In this document: positions 45,464-53,845 of the stretch, piece after piece
How the letters are laid out: each line of letters begins with the position of its first letter
Position numbering within the stretch: position 1 is the first letter of the stretch
NCBI GenBank assembly: GCA_016124905.1
Contig: WGMV01000025.1
Location: 44,773-108,772, forward strand
DNA from: a bacterium
GTDB lineage: Bacteria > Pseudomonadota > Alphaproteobacteria > Rickettsiales > RI-342
Length of the DNA: 64,000 bases
Reading direction: 5' to 3'
Notes under the pieces: model-generated
The model's input: only the letters and a program-made list of their open reading frames with translations
Told to the model about the DNA's origin: nothing
The model's database searches: none
Translations under genes and position numbers: made by a program

Positions 45464-46636
45464 CTACTCCAATATCCTGATAACACCATTGATACGCGGC
45501 TCGCGCTGCCAGCCGTAATCGGCACAAAGCGCCAGCCATAATTCCGGCCCGGCCAGATGATCCAGCACCCGCGCCAGCGGCTGAACGGTGGACACCACTA
45601 GTTCGGCTGTAAATTCCTCACCCTTTGCCAAACGGCACACCAGAGCAAGCTTGACCATCGCAAAACGCACCGCCATCAGCAACGCACGGTCAAACACCTT
45701 GCTGCCCATGCCGCCCAGCGGGTGCAGATGCAGGCTGACCTGCCCCTGAATCCACCGCTTGAGCACCGGCTCCAGCTTCTCGGCATTCGCCTGCCAGCAG
45801 GCACGCAGGTCGGTCTTTACATGCTGCCAGTTTTCCGGGGTGATGAGGCTTTTGGCCTGCCAGTCCACTTCGGCGTTCAAACATTGGGAAACCGCATCCA
45901 GCACGCGCTGCAAACGCGGCGACGGCGTTTTGCCGGTCCCGCCGAACAGAATCACCAGCGCGTGCAGCAACCGAAAAATATCCAGTATGTCCTTTTCCGG
46001 AGCGGCACGGCGGCCTGCGGCCATTTTGATATAAAACGGCACCGCCTCCGGCCAGGACTCGGCGGGCAGATGGTCCAGCGACTGGCTGACGGAGAGAATA
46101 TCCCCCATCAGGGCCGAAGCGGCGCCCTCACCTTTTGCCAGATGCAAAAAGGAGGTGACCATCGCAATGGCTGCCTCGCCGGAAACACCTTCACCGTAAT
46201 GGCGCAATGCCTCCGGCAGCCGCTCGAATTCCCCGCCCACATAATCCCATCCGCCATCCTGCAGCAGCCCAAGCCGCACAATCTCCGGGCATGACAAGGC
46301 GGCCGACTGCACAACATTATGTTCGATATGCCGGGTGGAACGCGGGTAAAAATAACACGCATCGCCAAGGAATTGCTCGCCCCGGTCACGATGGATGCCG
46401 CAAAGCCCCGCTTCAAGTTTGATGCAGGCGTCGGTGGCGGGGTCGCGCTTCATGATGGCGCCGGAAGGCCCTTCCGCCACCGCGGCCAGAAGATCGGGCG
46501 CCTTTTCCGCATAAAGCGCCTGAATGCGCGCATTCATCTGCATGTCCCACCCGCGGCAGCACGTATCCTCGCATTCCGCGCCCAGGCAATGAAACTTCTC
46601 CAGCAATGCGATCTGCAATCCCTGCGGCACCTGCAC
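45464..46636 (-). CDS. fliB: Flagellin lysine-N-methylase FliB
   Basis: 390 residues from a GTG start. The Cys-rich N-terminus (FHCLGAECEDTCCRGW, Cys 17, 22, 26 and 27), then CIKLEAGLCGIHRDRGEQFL, DACYFYPRSTR and AALSCPEIVRL match FliB of Salmonella and relatives, which methylates lysines on the filament surface; the cysteines are thought to bind an iron-sulphur cluster. The 505-residue methyltransferase gene follows directly, and flagellin follows that. No ATG is available nearby in frame. Confidence 0.9.
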   Translation of the reverse strand: MQVPQGLQIALLEKFHCLGAECEDTCCRGWDMQMNARIQALYAEKAPDLLAAVAEGPSGAIMKRDPATDACIKLEAGLCGIHRDRGEQFLGDACYFYPRSTRHIEHNVVQSAALSCPEIVRLGLLQDGGWDYVGGEFERLPEALRHYGEGVSGEAAIAMVTSFLHLAKGEGAASALMGDILSVSQSLDHLPAESWPEAVPFYIKMAAGRRAAPEKDILDIFRLLHALVILFGGTGKTPSPRLQRVLDAVSQCLNAEVDWQAKSLITPENWQHVKTDLRACWQANAEKLEPVLKRWIQGQVSLHLHPLGGMGSKVFDRALLMAVRFAMVKLALVCRLAKGEEFTAELVVSTVQPLARVLDHLAGPELWLALCADYGWQREPRINGVIRILE

Positions 46637-46710
46637 CCTGCTTTATGTTATTGGAAATCTTGTAGCCCCACCGAAAGCGAAACACCAGCGCCTCCTTTAG
46701 AGGGGCAAAG

Positions 46711-46845
46711 GCTGGGATGATTTCGGGTTCTGGTGTGCAAAAAAGCGACGATTTCGAGGCTTCCAACCGGAGCGTAGCAGCGCTACGTGAGGATTGGAAA
46801 CGCAGAAAGCTAAGCGTTTTGCCACCGGAACCCGAAAGCGCCCAG
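46711..46845. repeat. Palindromic element, family B, copy 3
   Basis: Long imperfect palindrome: outer arms TTTCGGGTTCTGGTG and CACCGGAACCCGAAAG, inner CCAA/GGATTGG, central AGCGTAGCAGCGCTACGTGAG. On the minus strand the core is CTCACGTA...TACGCTCCG as in copies 1 and 2. Its right end is two bases from the fliW stop codon. Confidence 0.85.
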
Positions 46846-46847
46846 GC

Positions 46848-47444
46848 TTAGTCGTCGTAGGTGCCTTCGAGCATCACCCCCGCCGAGCTGATCATCTGGC
46901 GGATCTCATAGATATTATTGGGCAGCACATACTGCGCGGCGGTCAGCTTGGCCGTGTCGATAAAGATCGGCGCGCGGGTGTTCACGGAAAGCGACACGCT
47001 GTTCACGCGGCGGTGAATGGTCACCACCAGCACCACGGCCGCATCGGCCTGGGCGATATCGAGCGTCTTGCAGGCTTCGATGATATCTTCTTTTTCAATG
47101 AACTCGTTGGTCAGCTCAACCGGCAGCACCATGAAGGCCAGATCATCGTCGGTCATGCATTGCACCAGCTTGAAGCGCGGCAGCTTGGTGAGCGGAAAAT
47201 CCACCATGCAGAAATACTGCTTGTCGGGCATGCCCACAAAACCTTTGGGGAAGAACACGGCGCGATCCTTGTTGACCGTGACCTTGCCGAATCGCGTGTT
47301 CACTTCGCGCGTGGAAGGTTGCTCTTTCAAGCTGTCGGTCGGTGTAGGTAAAGCGCTGGTATTCATAGCAGCTCCAAGTAATGCATTCGTGGGTGTCAGC
47401 GGTTCCGGCTTGCCGGATTGGCTGGAGAGAGATAGTGCGAGCAT
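46848..47444 (-). CDS. fliW: Flagellar assembly factor FliW
   Basis: 198 residues. The FliW core spans about 50-195: VFFPKGFVGMPDKQYFCMVD, LTKLPRFKLVQCMTDDDLAF and VVTIHRRVNSVSLSVNTRAPIF. In Bacillus and epsilonproteobacteria FliW binds flagellin and, when free, antagonises the translational regulator CsrA. The first 50 residues are an Ala/Thr/Pro-rich extension absent from typical 150-residue FliW, although the AGGAGG site supports this start. csrA is not in the window. Confidence 0.92.
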   Translation of the reverse strand: MLALSLSSQSGKPEPLTPTNALLGAAMNTSALPTPTDSLKEQPSTREVNTRFGKVTVNKDRAVFFPKGFVGMPDKQYFCMVDFPLTKLPRFKLVQCMTDDDLAFMVLPVELTNEFIEKEDIIEACKTLDIAQADAAVVLVVTIHRRVNSVSLSVNTRAPIFIDTAKLTAAQYVLPNNIYEIRQMISSAGVMLEGTYDD

Positions 47445-47487
47445 GGTTGCCTCCTTTGGTTATAACGCCAAAGCCGTTACCTGTCAC

Positions 47488-48393
47488 TTAACGCAGGAAG
47501 TCGGCTAGGTTTAATCCTGAAATACGTGAGAATGCCTGGAATGACGCCTGCAACACGCTATTGTTGACGGCCAGTTCCGTACTGGCGGCAACCGTGTCCG
47601 TGTTCACGGCGTCACCATAAACACCCTTTACATAGGCCTTGGTGGATTCGTGGTAGGTATTCGCATCCTGCAGAATCACGATATTGCCGTTGATGCGGGA
47701 TTTGGTGACGTTCACGCCGTCGGCCGCCTGGTTGGCAAGATCAAGCGCCTTGTCCAGCAGGCTGTTATCGCCCGTCTGATAAGCCTCAATGGCGGTGTTC
47801 ATGGCGGCGAATAATTTTTGAAACCCGTCATCGCTGGCCTTGATGCCGTAATTCAGCAGCAACGTATCGGTCACGCGCGCATTCAACGTTTCGTCGTCAC
47901 CATTATAATAAAGCGAATCCGGTGTACCGGTGATGGCATTGTCCGGCACGGGAACCTGCACCGGGGCAACCGTGGTCTTACCGCCTGCGAACAGGTAGCT
48001 TCCGCCGATATTGGTGTTCAGCTGCGCCGCCGCGTTGTTCACATTGGCTTTCATGATGTTCAGGAATGCGCCGAACTGGGCTTCCGTTGCGCCCTTGGAC
48101 TGGATGATGAGCTTGGCCACATCATCGGCTATCTTGGCGATATTATCCACCGAATCACCCATTACCTGAAGCCGCGCGCCGATCAGATCGTTGGATTCGA
48201 TATACTGATTGGTGGTCTTCAGCTTGTTTTCAAACGCGTTCACCCGCTCCACCGAACCGTGCAGCCCCTGAAAGGTCGTGGCCTTGAGCCCGCTGGAAAT
48301 CTGCTGGTTCAGAATCGCCATATTGTTTTGCGATTTACCGTATTCGGTAATCACATTGGTGAGGTAGGCGTGGGTGCTGATGCGTGAAAGCAT
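47488..48393 (-). CDS. flgL: Hook-filament junction protein FlgL
   Basis: 301 residues. Flagellin-like N-terminus (ISTHAYLTNVITEYGKSQNN, LNQQISSGLKATTFQGL) and C-terminal helix (STELAVNNSVLQASFQAFSR). FlgL joins the filament to FlgK at the hook end. It is 30 bp after flgK and 43 bp before fliW, in the same leftward unit. Confidence 0.94.
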   Translation of the reverse strand: MLSRISTHAYLTNVITEYGKSQNNMAILNQQISSGLKATTFQGLHGSVERVNAFENKLKTTNQYIESNDLIGARLQVMGDSVDNIAKIADDVAKLIIQSKGATEAQFGAFLNIMKANVNNAAAQLNTNIGGSYLFAGGKTTVAPVQVPVPDNAITGTPDSLYYNGDDETLNARVTDTLLLNYGIKASDDGFQKLFAAMNTAIEAYQTGDNSLLDKALDLANQAADGVNVTKSRINGNIVILQDANTYHESTKAYVKGVYGDAVNTDTVAASTELAVNNSVLQASFQAFSRISGLNLADFLR

Positions 48394-48423
48394 GGCGTTA
48401 TCCGTTTAACAAAGTGGCCGTTA

Positions 48424-50862
48424 TTAGAAGGAATTCATCAATGCATCGAACATGGAGTTCACCACCGTGATCACCCTGGCCGATGCGCTGTAGGCATTTT
48501 GATAGATGATGGTATTGCCCACCTCTTCGTCCAGGTTGACGCCGGAAATGGCATCGCTCTTGGACTGGTAGGTCTGGTAAAGAAGATTGTCATTGTCATA
48601 TTGCTGCTTGGCAAATTCAGCCACGGCCGCCGTCGCCCCAAGGAAGGACGAGGAATAGCCGCTTAATGTCTGGTCCGTCACCGGCAGCAGGCCGGATTCC
48701 GCAAAAGATGCCTGCGCGAGCCCGAGATCGGCCATCGCCTGCACCGCCTGTTTGCCCCCCGCGCCAAGCTCGTAGGTATAAACGGGCTTGCCGCCGACGC
48801 TGCCGAGGTGGGTTTGCGTCAGTTTACCGGTGCTCAGATAGTTCGAATGGTCGATAATATCGGTACGGATGGACAGGTTCAGCGCCGAATTCTTGAACGT
48901 ATCATTGCCCAGATACGGTGTGTTCTTCACGAAATTATTGTTCTCGTTGAAGAAGTTGTTCAGCCCGAAATAATGGGAAATCCCTTTGCCGGTGCCAACC
49001 TCTGGCGGGGTGGCGAACAGGCGCCCGTTATCGTAGGAAGTCCCTTCCGACATCGCAATGCGGTGATCCGGATCGAACGTGTTGATTTTCAGATAACCAT
49101 ATTCACCCGGCTGAACGGGCAGTCCCTTGTCATTCACGAACTCGGCACGGGCGATGGCGCTTGGATCGCTCGGCAACACCTGGTAGGCATTACCCCCGCC
49201 TGAAGTCGTGGCGATGAAGCGGTTGTTTTTGATCTCCCCCGGCACGCTGTTATCCACCACGAAGGTCAGCGTATCGGTGGACACGTTACCATTGGCGTCC
49301 GTCACCTGAATGGTCACGTCGATCGTGTTTGGCCCCACAACGCCGGTGCCCGTGATGCCCCATTCCGTGCCCGTGCGCCCGGTAAAACCGGCATTAACAT
49401 TATACGCCGTGGTGGGAACACCCGCGGCAGGAAAACCGTTGATGGTCGCGCCCAGTATCTGCACCGTGGCCGTATTGTCGGAAATATTCTCAAAATCGAA
49501 ATCCAGCGAAAGCGCGCCGGTTTGCGGCACGTTCTCGATGTTGGAAACCAGGCGGACGTTGGAGAGATTGCCCAGCTCCCACTTGGCGCCCTGCGGCCCC
49601 AGATAGGCGTTCATCTCATCGGCAATAGTCTGGCCCGTATGCCAGCCCACATCGCCCTCGCCCGAGTTGAAGTTCAGGTTCAGCTGCGCGGGGCGGAAAC
49701 CACCCGTTTCCTGTGAAAGCGGGTCATTGATCGGATAGGGATTATCCAGCGGTGTACCATCGGGATTGACGATGCCGATCAGGGCGGACCCCTGCCAGTT
49801 GCGTACTTCCTGCGGATCCACGGCAACCTGTCCGGTCAACGTGTCCGGCGGCGGAAAACCGGCGCCGTCATTATGGATGGCATTGATCTTCTCGCGCACG
49901 CCTTGGGCCAGCGTATCCAGCGTGTTCAGAATTTCCGGAATCTTGACGTTGCGCACCTGAAGCAGCCCGTAAAGCTTGCCGCTCTTCATCGGCGTGGAGA
50001 AGCTGCCTTCCGTGCTGGCAGCCACCAGCGTGGCGGGCGGCGCCAGCGGCTTGAAGGTTTTGCGGTCCACCGCGGTGGACGTAATCGGCCCGAGCGTACC
50101 GTCATTGATGAACGTATCCACGCCCGAAGCAGGCGTATATTGCAGCTGGTGCAGCTGATAATCCACCAGGCCGATGCCCCCTGCGGCGGCCACCGTCGCG
50201 CGGCCGTCCTTGAGGTAACGCACACGGATATCGAGCGACTGGCTGAGCTGATTGACCAATGCATCCCGCTGGTCGTAAAGGCCGACCTTGGTCTGCTTCA
50301 GCGCATCGGCATTGGCGATGGCGATATTGACGTCATAGAGCTTGGTCAGCGTATCGTTGATGGTCTTGACCTCGCGGCTGATATCCAGCTCCGCCTCGTA
50401 ACGCAGCTGCTCAAGCCCATAGGCCGTATCATTCATGGAACGCGCCAGCGTGCTGGCCGTTTTCACCGCATTCTCGCGCAGCGAGGCCTTGTCCGGGCTG
50501 TCGGCCAGGTCCTGCATGGCGGAGAAGTAATTGTCGATATAGGCGTTCAGCGAATTATCCGAGGCGGGCTTGCCGGTCACCAGCTGCACGCGGTCCATGT
50601 AATCGCTGATGACGGAGGAATCCATGGTGATGGATGCCTGCATCTGGGTAGTACGCTGCAGATACTGGTCCACGTTGCGGGTGACATCGGCAATCTTCAC
50701 CCCCGCGCCGGAATTATTCACATATTGCGATTCCAGCTGAAGATTCTGGCGCGAATAGCCCGGCGTGTTCGCATTCGAAATATTTTGCGAAAGCACGTTC
50801 AAGGCGGACTGGTTCACCCGCAGGCTGGAAAGCGCATTATTGAGCGCGAGGCTTAACGCCAT
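48424..50862 (-). CDS. flgK: Hook-associated protein FlgK
   Basis: 812 residues, much longer than the 547-residue E. coli protein. The N-terminus (ALNNALSSLRVNQSALNVLS, NANTPGYSRQNLQLE) and C-terminus (IIYQNAYSASARVITVVNSM) are canonical. The additional length lies in the centre, with Asn/Asp/Gly-rich beta-type segments (DFDFENISDNTATVQILGAT, VTDANGNVSTDTLTFVVD) that look like an inserted surface domain. It forms the first junction ring at the hook. Confidence 0.96.
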   Translation of the reverse strand: MALSLALNNALSSLRVNQSALNVLSQNISNANTPGYSRQNLQLESQYVNNSGAGVKIADVTRNVDQYLQRTTQMQASITMDSSVISDYMDRVQLVTGKPASDNSLNAYIDNYFSAMQDLADSPDKASLRENAVKTASTLARSMNDTAYGLEQLRYEAELDISREVKTINDTLTKLYDVNIAIANADALKQTKVGLYDQRDALVNQLSQSLDIRVRYLKDGRATVAAAGGIGLVDYQLHQLQYTPASGVDTFINDGTLGPITSTAVDRKTFKPLAPPATLVAASTEGSFSTPMKSGKLYGLLQVRNVKIPEILNTLDTLAQGVREKINAIHNDGAGFPPPDTLTGQVAVDPQEVRNWQGSALIGIVNPDGTPLDNPYPINDPLSQETGGFRPAQLNLNFNSGEGDVGWHTGQTIADEMNAYLGPQGAKWELGNLSNVRLVSNIENVPQTGALSLDFDFENISDNTATVQILGATINGFPAAGVPTTAYNVNAGFTGRTGTEWGITGTGVVGPNTIDVTIQVTDANGNVSTDTLTFVVDNSVPGEIKNNRFIATTSGGGNAYQVLPSDPSAIARAEFVNDKGLPVQPGEYGYLKINTFDPDHRIAMSEGTSYDNGRLFATPPEVGTGKGISHYFGLNNFFNENNNFVKNTPYLGNDTFKNSALNLSIRTDIIDHSNYLSTGKLTQTHLGSVGGKPVYTYELGAGGKQAVQAMADLGLAQASFAESGLLPVTDQTLSGYSSSFLGATAAVAEFAKQQYDNDNLLYQTYQSKSDAISGVNLDEEVGNTIIYQNAYSASARVITVVNSMFDALMNSF

Positions 50863-50906
50863 GGTAATCTCCCTTTATCAATCGCCTTCGTCACCATGCC
50901 TATGCC

Positions 50907-51404
50907 CTACACCGTGTCATTGATGGTCATGGAAAGCGACTGGGTGGCAAGCATGGCGCGGTTGTCTTTTCCGCGCTGGTTATAAAGGCCAACGGACTGG
51001 CTGTTCTGCATCAGCGCTTCACGCACCGCGCCGATCACATCCTGGTTCACCTGATAAGCCACTTTCAAATGGCGCAGGTTCTCCTTCAGAATATCCTGAA
51101 ACACCCGGCTGATTTCACGCAGATGCTCCTTCTCCTCGCGGTCGAGTTCCTGCACCCATTCCGGATGGTTGTCCATTTCATAGCGCATGGCTTCCAGCGC
51201 GGTGATGAGCTTATGTTTTTCAGCCTGCATCTTGGCCAGTTCCTGAATGCGCATTTCCTTGAGGCATTCAATCTCCACTACCAGGATATGCGCCAGGCGG
51301 CTCGTCATATGGATCAGCGTTTCCACATCCAGAATCGGCGCGTTCAGCGCGGGCTGCATGTCGATGGTCATCGGCACGGAATGCTGGGAAGGATGAAACT
51401 GCAT
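50907..51404 (-). CDS. flgN: FlgN-family flagellar export chaperone
   Basis: 165 residues, nearly all helical, with a Met/Gln-rich N-terminus and heptad-like charged helices (ELAKMQAEKHKLITALEAMR). The position directly before flgK and after flgJ, plus the NYxRG-like ending (VGLYNQRGKD), fits FlgN, the cytoplasmic chaperone for FlgK and FlgL. The gene starts three bases before the flgJ stop region and is part of the flgI-led unit. Confidence 0.82.
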   Translation of the reverse strand: MQFHPSQHSVPMTIDMQPALNAPILDVETLIHMTSRLAHILVVEIECLKEMRIQELAKMQAEKHKLITALEAMRYEMDNHPEWVQELDREEKEHLREISRVFQDILKENLRHLKVAYQVNQDVIGAVREALMQNSQSVGLYNQRGKDNRAMLATQSLSMTINDTV

Positions 51405-51407
51405 GAT

Positions 51408-51923
51408 CTACTCCTGCTCTGCGGGTTGTGGGGTGCTGTAAGAAGGCGCGCTGGGTTTCATGGCGGAATCCGACACGCGTGGAATGGCATAAAGCGGTTC
51501 CATACCGGGCAGCTTGGCCTGCACGGAATCCTGGTCCATGCCCTGCATGGCAAGCATCTGGCGCTTCACATCCGCCGCCACGCCAATGCCGCCGGCATTG
51601 GTCATGGATTTGGCATATTCATCCAGCAGCAGGCTCTGCACCATCTTTTCGCCGAAGCCGCCATTGAACGGCGCCGGGTTCTCCAGATTCTCCGTCATCG
51701 GCTTCAGCATCTCGGACAGAAAGACCGATTCGAACTCCTTGGACTTATCCTCGATCTGCTTCAGCTTCATATCGTTGCGCTTATGCGCGGCGCTGTTGGC
51801 CACCTCGGCATTACCGCGCATCTGCTGTTGAAGCATCTGGGCTTTTTTGCGGCTGGCTTCATCGATGGCGGTAATGGCCCCAACGGGTGAACCGGGCGAG
51901 ATGCCGAATGTGAAATTACCCAT
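51408..51923 (-). CDS. flgJ: FlgJ-like rod-binding protein
   Basis: 171 residues with the FlgJ N-terminal rod-binding domain (KEFESVFLSEMLKPMTENL, GFGEKMVQSLLLDEYAKSMT). The C-terminal muramidase domain of enteric FlgJ is absent, as usual in alphaproteobacteria, where a separate enzyme cuts peptidoglycan. The C-terminal 40 residues are Pro/Ser-rich. Between flgI and flgN, 8 bp after the flgI stop. Confidence 0.9.
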   Translation of the reverse strand: MGNFTFGISPGSPVGAITAIDEASRKKAQMLQQQMRGNAEVANSAAHKRNDMKLKQIEDKSKEFESVFLSEMLKPMTENLENPAPFNGGFGEKMVQSLLLDEYAKSMTNAGGIGVAADVKRQMLAMQGMDQDSVQAKLPGMEPLYAIPRVSDSAMKPSAPSYSTPQPAEQE

Positions 51924-51931
51924 AAAACCTC

Positions 51932-53104
51932 CTACCGTGCTTCGATTTCGGCCTGCAGCGCGCCGGATGCCTTGATGGCCTGCAGAATGGTGATCAAGTC
52001 GCGCGGGCCGACGCCAAGGGCATTGAGCCCGTCCACCAGCTCGCGCAGGGTGGGTGCGCTTTCCAGCATGGCCACTTTGCCGGTGCCGCCTTCGGTTACC
52101 CCGACATTGGTGCGCGGAACCGCCACGGCGGGCGTGCCTTCAGGGGCAAATGCACCCGGCAGGGCCACCTGCGGGTCTTCCTGCACATTCACCGTCAGGT
52201 TGCCCTGGGCCACCGCCACGGTGGAAATGCGCACATTCTCGCCAATCACCACCGTACCCGTGGATTCATCGATCACGATACGGGCGGGCTGGTCGGCATC
52301 GATGCGGAGATTCTCCACTTCGGCCATCAACCCGGCCATGTTGCCGCCAAACCCGCGCGGACGCGTCAGGGCGATGGTGGCGGGGTCAAGCACTTCGGCG
52401 GAGCCCGGCCCGAGATGTTCGTTGATGGCGTTGGCCACGTTATGCGCCGTGGTCGTATCCGGATTGCGCAGCGAAATGCGCGTGTTCTGCATATCATTGA
52501 GGGCAAACGGCGTTTCGCGCTCCACAATGGCCCCGTCGGAAATGAACCCGCTGGTTGGCACGCCTTTCACCACGTTCTGCGCATCGCCGCCTGCCTGAAA
52601 GCCGCCAATGGCAACCGGCCCCTGCGCCACGGCATATACTTCACCATCCGCACCATATAAAGGAGTAGCCAGCAGCGTGCCGCCCTGCAGGCTTTTGGCA
52701 TCGCCCATGGCGCTCACCGTCACATCCACGCGCGTGCCCCCACGGGAAAAGGGTTTCAGTGTTGAGGTCACCGTCACGGCCGCCACGTTGCGGGATTTCA
52801 GGTCCGCCCCGCGGGTGTTCACGCCGAGGCGCTCCATGAAGGAAACAAGGCTTTCCTCGGTGAATTTGTTGTTGCGGATCTTATCGCCCGTGCCGTTGAG
52901 GCCGACCACCAGGCCATAGCCCATCAGCATGTTGTCGCGCACGCCTTCGAATGTCACGATATCCTTGATGCGCGCCGTGGTCGCATCCGCCTGCTGGGTC
53001 ATGGACCATACGAAGATCATAGAAAGGAAGCTGATCTGGACGATACGCAATACCCAGCTCCAACCGATGGGGGGCAAGGCGAGTGTCTGTGTATATCGGG
53101 TCAT
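51932..53104 (-). CDS. flgI: Flagellar P-ring protein FlgI
   Basis: 390 residues from the ATG at 53104 (TTG at 53116 and GTG at 53113 are in-frame alternatives). A Sec signal peptide (ISFLSMIFVWSMTQQADA) leads to the typical ARIKDIVTFEGVRDNMLMGY and GLNGTGDKIRNNKFTEESL blocks. The protein forms the periplasmic P ring around the rod. It heads the leftward flagellar unit, with a sigma-54 promoter match about 35 bp upstream, and is divergent from fliX. Confidence 0.96.
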   Translation of the reverse strand: MTRYTQTLALPPIGWSWVLRIVQISFLSMIFVWSMTQQADATTARIKDIVTFEGVRDNMLMGYGLVVGLNGTGDKIRNNKFTEESLVSFMERLGVNTRGADLKSRNVAAVTVTSTLKPFSRGGTRVDVTVSAMGDAKSLQGGTLLATPLYGADGEVYAVAQGPVAIGGFQAGGDAQNVVKGVPTSGFISDGAIVERETPFALNDMQNTRISLRNPDTTTAHNVANAINEHLGPGSAEVLDPATIALTRPRGFGGNMAGLMAEVENLRIDADQPARIVIDESTGTVVIGENVRISTVAVAQGNLTVNVQEDPQVALPGAFAPEGTPAVAVPRTNVGVTEGGTGKVAMLESAPTLRELVDGLNALGVGPRDLITILQAIKASGALQAEIEAR

Positions 53105-53137
53105 GGTTCGCACCAATCAAAGTGATTCGAAACCACT

Positions 53138-53155
53138 ATGCAGAAATCGTGCCAA
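53138..53155 (-). promoter_or_regulatory. Sigma-54-type promoter of flgI
   Basis: On the minus strand TTGGCACGATTTCTGCAT has a perfect -24 box TTGGCACG and a GC at the -12 position with N10 spacing; only one base of the -12 box departs from consensus. Predicted initiation is near 53128. Confidence 0.75.
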
Positions 53156-53207
53156 CTGCTCCTTATCCACAGGGCAAATGGTGTTGAGCAAGTAAACTCC
53201 TGATAAT

Positions 53208-53312
53208 GAAGCGAAGCGACCGGCCCCTTGAGGACCCGCGCCACTATTGGCACGAAGCCTTCGCGTAGCGAAGGTCGGGCAAAGGATGAAACCTGACCGG
53301 GGCAGGTTTCAT
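53208..53312 (+). repeat. Family A-like structured repeat, flgI-fliX copy
   Basis: GAAGCGAAGCGACCGGCC, GAGGACCCGCGCCACTATTG and GCACGAAG, then a CCTTCGCGTAGCGAAGG hairpin and GGGCAAAG, then a perfect 10-bp stem ATGAAACCTG/CAGGTTTCAT (53286-53312). The order of modules is the same as at 32049-32193. It lies between divergent flgI and fliX. Confidence 0.75.
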
Positions 53313-53384
53313 ATGGCCAAAAAACTAGTATTGTCGCCGCGTGAGGATTAAGATAGGCATGGCCACAATGGAAAGGCTGCCCGA

Positions 53385-53813
53385 ATGAACGATTTCAAAA
53401 TTGGCGGTCCCGGCGGGGTTGGCAAACCCGGCGACCTGAAGAAGAAACGTGGCGTCGGCAGCAGCGATTCCGCCGCCTGGGCGGACGCGCTTTCCGAAGC
53501 GGAAGGCCGTTATGGAACCGGCGCGCCGGTTTCCGTCAATAATCTGGGCTTCATCCCCCCCGTCATCCCCAATCTTGAGGACGGCACCCCGGAAAAAAAG
53601 GAGCAGGAGCGCGGCGAAGCCCTGCTTCAGCGGCTTGACCGCCTTCGCCACATGCTGCTGCTCGGCAGCATCAGCATGGGAGAGCTGAAAGACATTCAGC
53701 ATCTGGTCTCCAGCCGCCGCAAGGATGTGATGGACCCAAGGCTTTTGCTGGTGATGGACGAAATCGACACCCGCGCTAAGGTGGAACTTGCGAAGCTGGA
53801 AAAGCTCCGCTAA
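53385..53813 (+). CDS. fliX: FliX-type flagellar assembly regulator
   Basis: 142 residues. The C-terminal half (RLDRLRHMLLLGSISMGELK, DEIDTRAKVELAKLEKL) matches FliX, an alphaproteobacterial trans-acting factor that in Caulobacter controls the sigma-54 activator FlbD in response to basal-body assembly. The N-terminal half is Gly/Lys-rich and variable. fliX divergent from flgI is also the Caulobacter arrangement. No flbD is in the window. Confidence 0.88.
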   Translation: MNDFKIGGPGGVGKPGDLKKKRGVGSSDSAAWADALSEAEGRYGTGAPVSVNNLGFIPPVIPNLEDGTPEKKEQERGEALLQRLDRLRHMLLLGSISMGELKDIQHLVSSRRKDVMDPRLLLVMDEIDTRAKVELAKLEKLR

Positions 53814-53845
53814 TCTCCCGTGCTCTGATAACTAGGGGGTTCATA

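Noticed and set aside
33980..53104. Prophage or secretion island because of many large Gly/Asn-rich proteins
   Set aside because: All large genes match flagellar axial proteins, with native composition and operon layout.
53245..53270. Sigma-54 site TGGCACG in the flgI-fliX repeat
   Set aside because: The -24-like box is present, but the -12 position reads CTTCG rather than TTGC, and it lies in the repeat.
53345..53384. Sigma-54 promoter for fliX
   Set aside because: A GG-N10-GC spacing exists, but the flanking boxes (AGGATT, GGCATG) do not match TGGCAC and TTGCA.
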